Part shown: in pieces, positions 15,817 to 24,580 of the stretch
Numbering within the stretch: the stretch's first letter is position 1
How the letters are laid out: every line of letters starts with the position of its first letter
Origin: Streptomyces hygroscopicus
GTDB lineage: Bacteria > Actinomycetota > Actinomycetes > Streptomycetales > Streptomycetaceae
Length of the DNA stretch: 64,000 nt
Reading direction: 5' to 3'
NCBI GenBank assembly: GCA_002021875.1
Contig: CP018627.1
Location: 2,108,001 to 2,172,000, forward strand
Position numbers and translations under genes: made by a program
Notes under the pieces: model-generated
The model's input: the letters and a program-made list of their open reading frames with translations, nothing else
Database searches by the model: none
What the model was told of the DNA's origin: nothing

Positions 15817-16655
15817 CGCGTTGCTCCGGGTTCCTGGTCGGTCGCGATCGCGGACACGAGGGCGCGCGGTTTGCGTCCCCGCATGGTCGTCGGGTCGAGC
15901 GCCGCCCGCCGCAGCGCCCTGGTGTACGGGTCGGCGGGCGCGGAGAGCACCGTGCCGGTCGGCCCGGACTCGATGATCCTCCCGGCGCGCATCACCACCA
16001 CCTCGGAGCTGATCTCGCGGACCACTCCGAGATTGTGGGAGATGACGATGTAGGCGAGCCCCTGTTCGGCCTGGAGTTCCCGCAGCAACTGGAGCACCTG
16101 GGCCTGTACGGAGACGTCCAGCGCGGAAGTGGCCTCGTCGCACACCAGCAGCTCGGGGCCGCTGGCCAGGGCGCGGGCGATGCCGATCCGCTGGCGCTGG
16201 CCGCCGGAGAACTCGGCCGGGCGCCGCTGGAGCGCGCCGGAGTCCAGCCCCACCTGGTCGATGAGGACGGCGGCGCGGCGGGCGCGTTCGGCGCGCGAGC
16301 GCATGCCGTTCAGCCGCAGCGGCTCGGCGACGATCTCCTCGGCCGTCAGATGCGGGTCCAGGGAGCCGTACGGATCCTGGAAGACCATCTGCACCCGCTT
16401 GCGCAGCGGGCGCAGCCGCCGCTCGGGCAGGCCCGCGATATCGGTTCCGTCGAGGAGGATCCGGCCCTCGGTGGGGCGCAGCAGGCGGACGAGGGAGCGG
16501 GCGATGGTGGACTTTCCGCAGCCGGATTCGCCGACGACGCCGAGCGCCCCGCCGGGCGGGACGGAGAAGCTGACGCCGTCCACCGCGCGGAAGACACCGC
16601 CGGCGACCGGGTATTCGACCACCAGGTCCTCGACGGCCAGCAGGGGTGTGGTCAC
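15813..16655 (-). CDS. ABC importer ATPase (OppF/DppF type)
   Basis: A 280-residue ATPase with Walker A GESGCGKST, Q-loop VFQDPYGSLDP, signature FSGGQRQRIGIARAL, Walker B LLVCDEATSALD and H-loop VISHNLGV, all intact. The C-terminus ends with the oligopeptide-type YTRAL segment. It pairs with the ATPase encoded just upstream (overlap GTGA) to power the two permeases. Confidence 0.92.
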   Translation of the reverse strand: MTTPLLAVEDLVVEYPVAGGVFRAVDGVSFSVPPGGALGVVGESGCGKSTIARSLVRLLRPTEGRILLDGTDIAGLPERRLRPLRKRVQMVFQDPYGSLDPHLTAEEIVAEPLRLNGMRSRAERARRAAVLIDQVGLDSGALQRRPAEFSGGQRQRIGIARALASGPELLVCDEATSALDVSVQAQVLQLLRELQAEQGLAYIVISHNLGVVREISSEVVVMRAGRIIESGPTGTVLSAPADPYTRALRRAALDPTTMRGRKPRALVSAIATDQEPGATR

Positions 16656-17566
16656 AGCGCCTCCTCGGTGACGGTGGCGGCGGGGGTCTCGTGCCAGGGG
16701 CCCAGGGTGGGCACGGCGGCGAGCAGATCGCGGGTGTACCGCTCGCGGGGGTGGTCCACGATCTGTTCGACCGGTCCCGACTCCACGAACCGGCCGCCGC
16801 GCATGACATGGATGCGGTCGGAGACCAGCCGGGCCACGCCCAGATCGTGGGTGATCATCAGGATGCCGATGCCGGTGCGCTCCTGGAGCTCCATCAGCAG
16901 GTCGAGGACGCCCGCCTGGACGGTGACATCGAGCGCGGAGGTCGGCTCGTCGGCCACCAGCAGCCGGGGCTCGGCGGCCAGCGCGATGGCGATGAGGACG
17001 CGCTGCAGCATGCCGCCGGAGAACTGGTGGGGGTAGGCGCCCCAGCGGGTCTCGGGGTGCGGGATCCGTACCCGGCGAAGCAGTTCGACGCCCCTGGCGC
17101 GGGCGTCGGCGCGGGACATCCCCGGGTGGCGCAGCCGGAGCGCCTCGCCGAGCTGACGGCCGATGGTGTGCACCGGGCTGAGCGCGGTCATCGGGTCCTG
17201 GGGGATCAGGGACACCCCGCGGCCGCGGATCCGCCCGGCCGCCTTGGTGTCGGCGATGACGTCGGTACCGAAGATCCGGGCCGTCCCGGAGAGGACGGCG
17301 AGCCCTTCGGGCAGCAGCCGCAGCAGGCCCATCGCGGTGGTGGACTTGCCGGAGCCGGACTCGCCGATGATCGTCACCGTCTCGCCGGAGCCGATGGTGA
17401 AGCCGACCCCGTCGACCGCGCGCACCACACCGCGGTCGGTGATCAGCTCGATCTGCAGGTCCTCGACCTCCACCAGGGGGCCCGGGGCGCCGGTGTCGCG
17501 GGGGTCGCTGGTGCCTCGGGTGTCGCGGGTGTCGCTGGTGTCGCGGGTGTCGCGGGTGTCGTTCAT
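16652..17566 (-). CDS. ABC importer ATPase (OppD/DppD type) with repetitive N-terminus
   Basis: A 304-residue ATPase: Walker A GESGSGKST, Q-loop IPQDPMTALSPV, signature FSGGMLQRVLIAIAL, Walker B LLVADEPTSALD and H-loop MITHDLGV. Residues 2-27 are an unusual repeat of Asp-Thr-Arg/Ser units (NDTRDTRDTSDTRDTRG), encoded by 9-base DNA repeats; other OppD proteins lack this. ATG overlaps the permease stop by 4 nt and GGAGGG lies upstream. Confidence 0.92.
   Translation of the reverse strand: MNDTRDTRDTSDTRDTRGTSDPRDTGAPGPLVEVEDLQIELITDRGVVRAVDGVGFTIGSGETVTIIGESGSGKSTTAMGLLRLLPEGLAVLSGTARIFGTDVIADTKAAGRIRGRGVSLIPQDPMTALSPVHTIGRQLGEALRLRHPGMSRADARARGVELLRRVRIPHPETRWGAYPHQFSGGMLQRVLIAIALAAEPRLLVADEPTSALDVTVQAGVLDLLMELQERTGIGILMITHDLGVARLVSDRIHVMRGGRFVESGPVEQIVDHPRERYTRDLLAAVPTLGPWHETPAATVTEEAL
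17485..17563 (-). repeat. 9-base coding repeat at the start of the OppD-type gene
   Basis: Units of GACACCCGC and GACACCAGC (read on the minus strand) are repeated through the first 27 codons of the ATPase gene. They encode a charged, disordered tail. Slippage at this repeat is likely to vary between strains. Confidence 0.75.
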
Positions 17567-18504
17567 CGGGAGCCCTCCGTGGCACGTCGGCGGGTACGGT
17601 CGCGCAGCCCGTCGCCCAGCAGGTTGACCCCGACCACCAGCAGCACGATGACGAGGCCGGGCAGGGTCACCAGCCACCAGGAGGTGGTGATGTAGTCCTG
17701 GCCGTCGGAGATGATCCGGCCCCAGGTGGCGAACGGCCGCTGGGGGCCCGCGCCGAGGTAGCTCAGCGCGCTCTCCAGCAGCACCGCCTGGGCGAGCAGC
17801 AGCAGGACCACCAGCGATGCCTGGCGGACGATGTTGGGGATGATGTGGCGGGCCAGGATGGCGATCCGGGGCAGCCCCAGCACCTGGGCGGCGGCCACAT
17901 ACGGCTTCTCCCGCTCGACCAGCACCAAGGACCGGGTCAGCCGGGCCACCTCGGGCCACTGGGCGATGGCGATGACACAGGTGATGACGGTGACGGAGGG
18001 GCCGAAGAGGGCCACGACGAGCAGCAGCATCATCAGCAGCGGCAGCGACATCTGGGCCTCCAGCAGCCGGGAGACGACGGCGTCCACCCAGCGGCCGTAG
18101 TACCCGGCGGCGGCGCCCGCGACGATGCCGATGAGGCCGGAGACGACGACGGCGAGCACACCGATCGACAGCGAGACCTGGCCGCCGTGCAGGACCCGCG
18201 AGAGCACATCGCGGCCGAGCTGGTCGGTGCCGAAGAGATGGCCGTCGGTCAGCGGGGCGAGCCGGCGCCGGGAGAGGTCCTGGTCGCCCGCGCCGGGCAG
18301 CGGCAGCACCTGGGCGAGAGCGACGGGGACCACCACCAGCAGGGTGCACACCGCGCCCGCCCACAGTTTGAGGCTCGCGCTGCGGCGGCGCCGGGTGGCG
18401 GTGGCACGGGCCAGGTCCCGGGCGGTGACCGCGCTGGGGCGGGGCGCGGGGGCGGCCTTCGCGGGGGCTGGGGGTTCGGCGGGGGTTTCGAGGGCGCCTT
18501 TCAT
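17563..18504 (-). CDS. ABC importer permease (OppC/DppC type)
   Basis: A 313-residue membrane protein. A basic cytosolic N-terminus with an Ala/Pro-rich stretch precedes one helix (LWAGAVCTLLVVVPVALAQ). A short extracytoplasmic loop has HLFGTDQLGRDVLSRVL, the OppC hallmark, and five further helices follow. The EAA loop reads YVAAAQVLGLPRIAILARHIIPN. Overlaps the OppD-type gene by 4 nt and follows the OppB-type gene by 1 nt. Confidence 0.92.
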   Translation of the reverse strand: MKGALETPAEPPAPAKAAPAPRPSAVTARDLARATATRRRRSASLKLWAGAVCTLLVVVPVALAQVLPLPGAGDQDLSRRRLAPLTDGHLFGTDQLGRDVLSRVLHGGQVSLSIGVLAVVVSGLIGIVAGAAAGYYGRWVDAVVSRLLEAQMSLPLLMMLLLVVALFGPSVTVITCVIAIAQWPEVARLTRSLVLVEREKPYVAAAQVLGLPRIAILARHIIPNIVRQASLVVLLLLAQAVLLESALSYLGAGPQRPFATWGRIISDGQDYITTSWWLVTLPGLVIVLLVVGVNLLGDGLRDRTRRRATEGSR

Positions 18505-18505
18505 C

Positions 18506-19435
18506 TCAGGCCGCCTTTCCCAGGCGTACCCGCGGGTCGAGCAGCGGGTAGGCCAGGTCGATGAGGAGTTGGACGAAGACCGCCAGGGCGGCGGTGACCA
18601 GGACGGTCGCCTGGATCAGCGGATAGTCGCGGGTCTCCAGGGCGCGGACGACCAGCGAGCCGACACCGGGCCAGCCGAAGACCACCTCGACCACCACGAC
18701 GCCGTTGAGCATGGCCGCGAAGCGGGTGCCGAGTGCGGTGAGCACCGGGATGGCGGAGTTGCCCATGGCGTAGCGCCAGGTCAGTACGCGGTTCGAGACC
18801 CCGCGGGAGCGGGCGACGGTGACATACGGCGCGGCGAGGGCCGCCACCATCTCACGGCGGACCAGCCGGGAGATCAGCGCCATCTGGAGGATCGCCACGG
18901 TCACGGTGGGCAGCACCAGCCCGCCCCAGGTGGTGAAGCCGGAGGCGGGCAGCACCGGAACGGCCACGGCGAAGAGGGTCAGCAGCATCACGCCGATCCA
19001 GAAGTCCGGCATGGACTGCCCGGCGATGGTCAGCACATTGGCGCCCAGCTCGCGCTTGGTGTCGGCGCGGCGGGCCATCCATACGCCCAGCGGTACGGCC
19101 ACCAGCGCGGTGAGGGCGATCGCGGAGAGGGAGAGGGTGATCGTGTAGGGCACCCGGTCGAGCACCACGTCCAGGGCGGGCGCGTGGAAGGAGTAGCTGG
19201 TGCCGAGGTCGCCGGTGAACAGATCGCGCAGAAAGAGCCCGTACTGGCTGAGCAGTCCGCGGTCGAGGCCGAACTGCTCCCGGATCCGGGCGAGGTCGGC
19301 GCTGGAGGGGTTGGGCCCGGCCAGGGCCGCGGCGGGGTCGCCGGGGGCCATGCGGACCAGGACGAAGACGGTGGAGAGGGTCAGGAAGACCGTCAGGACG
19401 CTCTGGCCCAGGCGGCGTATCAGATAACGCGTCAC
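18506..19435 (-). CDS. ABC importer permease (OppB/DppB type)
   Basis: A 309-residue membrane protein with six helices, beginning MTRYLIRRLGQSVLTVFLTL and containing the OppB-type sequence RMAPGDPAAALAGPN. The EAA loop reads YVTVARSRGVSNRVLTWRYA. It follows the solute-binding gene by 3 nt on the same strand. Family members import di-/oligopeptides, nickel, or oligosaccharides; the enzymes encoded beside it point to a sugar conjugate (inference). Confidence 0.92.
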   Translation of the reverse strand: MTRYLIRRLGQSVLTVFLTLSTVFVLVRMAPGDPAAALAGPNPSSADLARIREQFGLDRGLLSQYGLFLRDLFTGDLGTSYSFHAPALDVVLDRVPYTITLSLSAIALTALVAVPLGVWMARRADTKRELGANVLTIAGQSMPDFWIGVMLLTLFAVAVPVLPASGFTTWGGLVLPTVTVAILQMALISRLVRREMVAALAAPYVTVARSRGVSNRVLTWRYAMGNSAIPVLTALGTRFAAMLNGVVVVEVVFGWPGVGSLVVRALETRDYPLIQATVLVTAALAVFVQLLIDLAYPLLDPRVRLGKAA

Positions 19436-19438
19436 GGC

Positions 19439-21013
19439 TCAGCCCTCCAGCCGCACGGCGGCGAGATCGTAGGAGTTGAGCTGCAGAAGGCGCACATCGC
19501 GCACTCGGGTGCGGCGGGCCAGCACCACATCGGGGACGAAGGCCCACAGGCAGGGGCGGGTGTCCCAGATCTGCTGCTGGACGGCGGCGAGCTTCGTGTT
19601 CCGCGTCTTCTCATCCGTTTCGGCGGAGGCGTCGGCCAGCCGGGCGGCGATCCGCGGAAAGACATAGCCCTGGTAGGTGTCCCGGGTCTGCTCCTTCTCC
19701 GCGGTGCCGCCGTACATGCCCTGGAGGCTGGTGGAGGCGTGGCCGGTGGGGACGGAGAAGCCGTTGCCGAGGACGTCCCAGTCGCCCCGGCGGCCCTGCC
19801 GCCACTGCTGGATGTCGCCGCCCGGTTCGAACTGCTGGAGAGTGGCGCGGACGCCGACCGCGCGCAGCATCTCCAGCACGGCCTCCATCACCGAGGTGTC
19901 CGCGGGGAACTCGCCGGACTCCCAGATGATCTTCACCTTGAGATCGCTCGCGCCCAGCGCGGCGAGGCGCTTGCGGGCCTTGCCGGGGTCATGGACGTAA
20001 CGGCCGGTGCGCACCGAGCCCTTGAGGGCGAGCGGGATGACGCCCTCGGCCTGCTGGGCGGAACCGGTGAGCACATCGCGCACCAGAGCCTCGCCGTCGA
20101 TGGCGTAGCTGAGCGCCTCGCGCACCCGGGCGTCGGCCAGCGGATGTCCGCGCGGTTTGCGGAAGTTGAAGAAGAGCTGGTTGACGCGGGTGCCCGAGGT
20201 GCGGTCCAGACGCACCCCCGGCAGCCCCTTGAGCTGCTCGGCGGAGTCGGGGGTGATGGTGTCGATGACATCCAGCTCACCGCTGCGCACGGCGACGACA
20301 CGGCTGGACTCCTCGGGGACGAAGCGCACCCGCACCCGGTCCACGGTGGGGCGCCGCCCCCAGTACCGGGGGTTGGCCTCCAGGGTGTACTCACCGGTGC
20401 CGGAGTTGGCCGAGCTGACCACGTACGGGCCGGAACCCACACCGCCGGACAGCTCCTCGGGCCGGTTCCGGGCGGCGGGGCTGATCAGGATGTTGGCCAT
20501 CAGCTGGTCGAGGATGGGCACCGGGCGCTTGGTGTGCAGGCGGAAGGTGCGCTCGTCGACCGGCTCGACGGTGGGCATCTCGGGGAAGAGGCCGACGATG
20601 AACGAGCCGTTGACGCCCGCGTACATCCTGAGGGCGGTCGAGACGTCCTTGACGGTGACCGGCGTTCCGTCGGAGTAGCGGGCTCCTTGGCGCAGCCGCA
20701 CCGTCCAGGCGGTGGGCCCGGTCATCTCGAAGCGGTCGGCGAGCACCAGTTCGGGCCGGAGCCCCTTGCCGATCCGGGTCAGCGCCTGGCGCACCGCGCG
20801 CTGGACCGTGACCGCCGCGTCGAACTGGTTCAGCTTGTTGTCCAGGCTGACCAGCGAGCGGTTCAGCCCGAGGCTGATGGCGCCGGGCCCGGGGGCACCG
20901 GTGGGGCCCGCGCACCCGGTCAGCGGGGCGAGGGCGATACCTGCTGAGGCGCCTGCTCCGAGGCGCAGCACGGACCGGCGGCTGAGGGCCGGACCGAAGG
21001 GGATACGGGTCAT
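19439..21013 (-). CDS. ABC solute-binding lipoprotein (SBP_bac_5), probable Tat substrate
   Basis: A 524-residue lipoprotein. The start at 21013 (MTRIPFGPALSRRSVLRLG) follows AGAGGT and gives a proper signal sequence. An upstream frame to 21094 adds no signal function. The leader carries twin arginines (LSRRSVLRL) and a lipobox (LTGC), so export is probably by Tat with lipidation. The mature part is a cluster-C oligopeptide-binding fold: TVRLRQGARYSDGTPVT, then ALSYAIDGEALVRDVL. As first gene of the minus-strand operon it sets transport specificity, which cannot be read from sequence. Confidence 0.9.
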   Translation of the reverse strand: MTRIPFGPALSRRSVLRLGAGASAGIALAPLTGCAGPTGAPGPGAISLGLNRSLVSLDNKLNQFDAAVTVQRAVRQALTRIGKGLRPELVLADRFEMTGPTAWTVRLRQGARYSDGTPVTVKDVSTALRMYAGVNGSFIVGLFPEMPTVEPVDERTFRLHTKRPVPILDQLMANILISPAARNRPEELSGGVGSGPYVVSSANSGTGEYTLEANPRYWGRRPTVDRVRVRFVPEESSRVVAVRSGELDVIDTITPDSAEQLKGLPGVRLDRTSGTRVNQLFFNFRKPRGHPLADARVREALSYAIDGEALVRDVLTGSAQQAEGVIPLALKGSVRTGRYVHDPGKARKRLAALGASDLKVKIIWESGEFPADTSVMEAVLEMLRAVGVRATLQQFEPGGDIQQWRQGRRGDWDVLGNGFSVPTGHASTSLQGMYGGTAEKEQTRDTYQGYVFPRIAARLADASAETDEKTRNTKLAAVQQQIWDTRPCLWAFVPDVVLARRTRVRDVRLLQLNSYDLAAVRLEG

Positions 21014-21243
21014 CGTTGACCTCTCGGCGTTCCTGAGGCGAGCGACCGGATCGCTCGACCCGCTCGGCGTCCGGATGACGGCCGTACGGGTCAAAGTGTC
21101 GCGGCGGTCACCGTGACATGGCTGCGCGCTTTACGCAATACTCCTCGCGCACTTCGCGCAACGTATGCCATCATCGGCACCACGGAGCCGATGTCCACGG
21201 CATCGGATCGTTCCGCCCGTCACGGTCATTCGAGGAGGTGCCG
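21014..21243. promoter_or_regulatory. Divergent control region of the C4-acid/sialidase locus with tandem direct repeats
   Basis: This 230-bp region separates the transport operon from the kinase operon. Two similar direct repeats lie in it: GCGCGCTTTACGCAA (21124-21138) and CGCGCACTTCGCGCAA (21146-21161), 22-23 bp apart. DeoR-family repressors often bind tandem sites of this kind, and a DeoR-type gene closes the plus-strand operon. No consensus -35/-10 pair was clear. Confidence 0.5.
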
Positions 21244-23496
21244 GTGGACATGACACCCAACCGGAGGCTGTTGGCCATCGCGGATGACCTGTCAGGCGCC
21301 GCCGAGGTGGCAGCGGCGCTTTGCTCGCGCACAACACGCAGCCGGGTCCTGCTTGTGGGGAGGCCCGACGTGGTGAACGGGGGTGGGGTGAGCGGGAGTG
21401 TGGCGAGGGCCTTGGGCCCCCGCCATCCCGGCGAGGCGACCGTCCTGGACCTCGACTCCCGCTACCGGCCCGCCACCGAGGCGGCCGAGGCGGTCCGCGA
21501 CGCGCTGCGGCTGTCCTCGCCGGACGGGGAGGCCGACGGGGACACCGACGGGGAAACCCTCGTACTGAAGAAGATCGACTCGCTGCTGCGGGGCAATGTC
21601 GCCGCCGAGATCGCCGCCCTCGCCGAGGGCGGGGCGGGTGTGGTGCTGGCCCCCGCGCTGCCGATCGCCGGGCGCGTGGTGCGCTCGGGGGTGGTCCACA
21701 TCGGCGGGGTGGCGCTCCACGAGGGCGACGCATGGCGCGCCGAAAGCCTGCCCCCACCCGCTTCGGTGGCCCAGGCGCTCGGCGGCCTGCCGACCGCGCT
21801 GATCCCGCTGACGACCGTAAGGGCGTCCCCGCCTGCCCTGCTGGCCGCGCTGCGTGCGGCCGTGGCGGCCGGACGGGTGGCGATCTGCGACGCGGAGACG
21901 GACGCCGATCTCGACGCGGTCGTCGAGGCGTCGCTCGCCGAGGGCCCCCGGATGCGGCTGGTCGGCTCAGGGGGCCTGGCCGTAGCCCTCGGCCGCCACC
22001 TGACGACCGCCCCCGCTGCCACGACGACTCCGGCCGCCACCCAGACCACCGCGGTGTCGGCGGCTCCGACCGCGACGGGCCCGGCCGCCCCCGACCCCAC
22101 CGGGGCTCCAACCCTCACGGTCCCGGCTGCCACCACCGCCACCACGGCTCCGGCCACCGACACGGACACTTCGACCCCGGCCACCCCCGCCACCACGGGC
22201 CCCGCCGGGGCCGCCACGGGCCCGGCCGCCCCAGACCCCACCGGGGCTCCAACCCTCACGGTCCCGGCTGCCACCACCGCCACCACGGCTCCGGCCACCG
22301 ACACGGACACTTCGACCCCGGCTGGCCCTGCCACCACGGGCCCCGCCGCCACCAAGTCCACCACGGCTCCGGCGGTCACCGACCCCACCAGGGCTCCGGC
22401 CGCCGACACCACCAACCCGACCCCGGCTACCCCCGCCACCACGGGCCCGGCCGACAACGACCCCACCGGGGCTCCGGCCGCCGCCAACGCCCCGGCCATC
22501 ACCACACCGGCGGGGGCCGCCGCGTCGACGGCCAGCACCACGGTGCCCTCGGCGAACGCCGGAGGCGCTCCGGCCGCCCCGGCGACTCCGGCTGCCGACA
22601 CCGCCACCGCGACTCCGGCTGGCCCCGCCACCACACCGGCGGGGGCCGCCTCGTCGGCGGCCGGAACCGCGGCACCCTCGGCGGACACCGGCCGACCGGT
22701 GCTGGTCGTCGTCGGCACGGCCGAACCCTCAGCCGCCGAACAGGTCCGGCGGCTGGTCGAGGACGGCGCCACCCATCACCGACTCCCGCTCGCGGGGCTG
22801 CTGCCGGACGGTCCCCCGCTGCGGCTGCCCCCGCTGACCGCCCCGGTCACGGTCGTCTCCCTCGCCGCCTCGCCCAGCCCGTCGCCGGTAGCCCCCGGCC
22901 CGGCACCGAAGCGCGGGGTGGCGGCCGACGCCGCCTCGCCGACAACGGGCCGCGCGGCGCCCATCCCGTCCCCCCGTCCGGAACGCGAGGCCGTCGCGCC
23001 CGCCGACGTGCCCGGCCCGCCGCCCAGCCCAGCACCCGGCCCCCAGCCCGCCACGGCGCCACCGTCCGGCGACGGGACCGACCGCACAGGCCCGGACGCA
23101 AGCCCGAACGAAGACCCGGACGCAAGCCCGAGCACAGGCCCGGACGCAAGCCCGGCCGAAGACCCTGCCGACGAGGCAGGCGCACGGTCCCGGCCCGTGT
23201 CCGGTCGGCGGCTGGTGCTCGGCCTCGCCCGGGCCATCGGCGAGGCCGTCGCCGCGCATCACGGCGCCGTCGACCTCGTGCTGACCGGCGGCGAGACGGC
23301 ACGCCGGGTGCTGGACGCCCTGGCGGTGACCGAGCTCGATCCGGTCGGCCAGGTGCACCACGGCGCCGTTCATCTCTCCACTCCCGACGGGAGGTCCGTC
23401 GTGACCCGACCGGGCAGCTTCGGCGATCCCGACTCCCTGCGCCACATCGTCCAGGCGCTGCGCCCCCACCCGATGGAACGGAAGGTCACCTCATGA
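21244..23496 (+). CDS. Four-carbon sugar-acid kinase (DUF1537/OtnK family) with two long low-complexity inserts
   Basis: A 750-residue protein, against about 400-450 for the family. GTG at 21244 has GAGGAGG 5 nt upstream; ATG at 21250 is an alternative. Residues 1-253 are a normal N-terminal domain (LAIADDLSGAAEVAAAL, LVLKKIDSLLRGN, RLVGSGGLAVALGRHL). Residues about 254-482 are an Ala/Thr/Pro-rich insert with an in-frame duplication. Residues 483-542 resume the fold (PVLVVVGTAEPSAAEQVRRL). A second Pro/Ala/Ser/Asp insert fills about 543-651. The C-terminal domain is intact: DLVLTGGETARRVLDAL and VVTRPGSFGDPDSLRHIV. Family members phosphorylate D-threonate, erythronate or 3-oxo-tetronates. All key motifs remain, so the enzyme is probably active. 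The stop overlaps the PdxA2-type start. Confidence 0.88.
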   Translation: MDMTPNRRLLAIADDLSGAAEVAAALCSRTTRSRVLLVGRPDVVNGGGVSGSVARALGPRHPGEATVLDLDSRYRPATEAAEAVRDALRLSSPDGEADGDTDGETLVLKKIDSLLRGNVAAEIAALAEGGAGVVLAPALPIAGRVVRSGVVHIGGVALHEGDAWRAESLPPPASVAQALGGLPTALIPLTTVRASPPALLAALRAAVAAGRVAICDAETDADLDAVVEASLAEGPRMRLVGSGGLAVALGRHLTTAPAATTTPAATQTTAVSAAPTATGPAAPDPTGAPTLTVPAATTATTAPATDTDTSTPATPATTGPAGAATGPAAPDPTGAPTLTVPAATTATTAPATDTDTSTPAGPATTGPAATKSTTAPAVTDPTRAPAADTTNPTPATPATTGPADNDPTGAPAAANAPAITTPAGAAASTASTTVPSANAGGAPAAPATPAADTATATPAGPATTPAGAASSAAGTAAPSADTGRPVLVVVGTAEPSAAEQVRRLVEDGATHHRLPLAGLLPDGPPLRLPPLTAPVTVVSLAASPSPSPVAPGPAPKRGVAADAASPTTGRAAPIPSPRPEREAVAPADVPGPPPSPAPGPQPATAPPSGDGTDRTGPDASPNEDPDASPSTGPDASPAEDPADEAGARSRPVSGRRLVLGLARAIGEAVAAHHGAVDLVLTGGETARRVLDALAVTELDPVGQVHHGAVHLSTPDGRSVVTRPGSFGDPDSLRHIVQALRPHPMERKVTS
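22010..22690 (+). repeat. Ala/Thr/Pro-coding low-complexity insert containing a 141-bp duplication
   Basis: This stretch lies inside the kinase gene. Two nearly identical copies start at 22080 and 22221, an offset of 141 bp (47 codons), so the frame is kept. Around them are shorter units built on ACCACGGGCCCG, CCCACCGGGGCTCC and GCCACCACGGCTCCGGC. The few differences between the long copies mark a recent duplication. Confidence 0.85.
22870..23200 (+). repeat. Second Pro/Ala/Asp-coding insert in the kinase gene
   Basis: This lies within the C-terminal kinase domain and has short units (GACGCAAGCCCG repeated about every 24-27 bases near 23095-23160). It encodes DASP/EDP/TGP-type units. It differs in composition from the first insert, so the two probably arose separately. 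Confidence 0.75.
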
Positions 23497-24548
23497 ACTC
23501 CTCCACCAACCTCGCCCCCGCCGGGGCCGCTGGTGCGGACGCCGAGCCCGCCCCGCTTCCGCTCATCGCGGTCACCATGGGCGACGGCGCCGGCATCGGA
23601 CCCGAGGTGATCGTCCCCGCGCTGCTCGACCCCGACACCCTGCGGCGTTGCCGTCCGGTGGTCATCGGGGACGTGGAGCGGCTGCGCCAGGCCGCCCGGC
23701 TGCGCGAGATCGCGTGCGAGATCGTCACCGTGGCCGCGCCCGCCGACGCGGCGTTCACCCCGGGCCGGATCAACGTCGTCGACCTCGGGCTGCTCCCCGC
23801 CGAGCTGCCCTGGGGCACGCTCTCCCCGGTGGCCGGGGACGCGGCCTACCAGTACGTACGGACCGCCGCCGAACTCGCCATGAACGGTGAGGTGCAGGGC
23901 ATCTGCACCGCGCCGCTCAACAAGGAGGCGCTGCACGCGGGCGGCCATGTCTTCCCCGGCCATACCGAACTGCTGGCCCAGCTCACCGGCGTCGAGGAGG
24001 TGTCGATGATGCTGGCCACCCCGACGGTGAAGGTCATTCACGTCACCACCCACATCGGACTCATCGACGCGGTGCGGAAGATCGAGCCGGGTCTGGTCGA
24101 GCGCACCGTGCGCCGCGGCCATGAGGCGATGGTCCGCGCCGGGACTCCCGAACCGGTGATCGGGGTGTGCGGGATCAATCCGCACGCCGGGGAGAACGGC
24201 CTGTTCGGCTACGGCGAGGAGGAGGAGAAGATCGTGCCCGCGCTGGAGGTGCTGCGCGCCGACGGCATCGACGCCCGCGGCCCGCTCCCCGCCGACACCG
24301 CCTTCTTCCTGGCCGGGCGCGGTGACTACGACCTGATCGTGGCGATGTACCACGACCAGGGACACGGCCCGGTCAAGGTGCTGGGCCTGGAGGCCGGGGT
24401 CAATCTCACCGTCGGGCTGCCCGTCATCCGCACCTCCGTCGACCACGGCACCGCCTTCGACATCGCCGGTACGGGCACGGCCGACGCCGGTAGCATGATC
24501 GAGGCGCTGCGGCAGGCCGCCGAGATGGCTCCGTCCCCCGCCCACTGA
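23493..24548 (+). CDS. PdxA2-type four-carbon acid 4-phosphate dehydrogenase
   Basis: A 351-residue enzyme of the PdxA family. The core begins PLIAVTMGDGAGIGPEV. Metal-binding histidines are in FPGHTELLA, VTTHIGL and AMYHDQGHGP. CTAPLNKEAL and TSVDHGTAFDIAGTG are family signatures. The N-terminal 20 residues are a disordered Ala-rich tail. The ATG overlaps the kinase stop by 4 nt. DUF1537 kinase plus PdxA2 oxidise and decarboxylate D-threonate or erythronate phosphates to dihydroxyacetone phosphate, so that reaction is the best guess here. Vitamin B6 synthesis is unlikely given this context. Confidence 0.9.
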   Translation: MNSSTNLAPAGAAGADAEPAPLPLIAVTMGDGAGIGPEVIVPALLDPDTLRRCRPVVIGDVERLRQAARLREIACEIVTVAAPADAAFTPGRINVVDLGLLPAELPWGTLSPVAGDAAYQYVRTAAELAMNGEVQGICTAPLNKEALHAGGHVFPGHTELLAQLTGVEEVSMMLATPTVKVIHVTTHIGLIDAVRKIEPGLVERTVRRGHEAMVRAGTPEPVIGVCGINPHAGENGLFGYGEEEEKIVPALEVLRADGIDARGPLPADTAFFLAGRGDYDLIVAMYHDQGHGPVKVLGLEAGVNLTVGLPVIRTSVDHGTAFDIAGTGTADAGSMIEALRQAAEMAPSPAH

Positions 24549-24580
24549 CGCCAGCCCCGATTGCTGACGCCCAGCCCCTG

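Noticed and set aside
14788..16809. Long minus-strand frame joining the aldo/keto reductase to upstream sequence
   Set aside because: The upstream 330 codons are the wrong frame of the OppF-type gene. The GTG at 15816 gives a complete reductase and overlaps the ATPase stop by 4 nt.
18125..20947. A 940-codon plus-strand open frame
   Set aside because: It is antisense to the solute-binding, OppB- and OppC-type genes. The His/Gly/Asp/Gln-rich translation is typical of shadow frames in GC-rich DNA.
21321..23492. A second long open frame (about 720 codons) over the kinase gene, continuous with the PdxA2-type frame
   Set aside because: It reads Arg/Gly/His-rich sequence with no family motif, and the kinase motifs are in the other frame. 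The real PdxA2-type start is the ATG at 23493 that overlaps the kinase stop.
23493..24548. Vitamin B6 enzyme PdxA
   Set aside because: The gene is coupled to a DUF1537 kinase and a DeoR regulator, the known context of PdxA2 sugar-acid enzymes.
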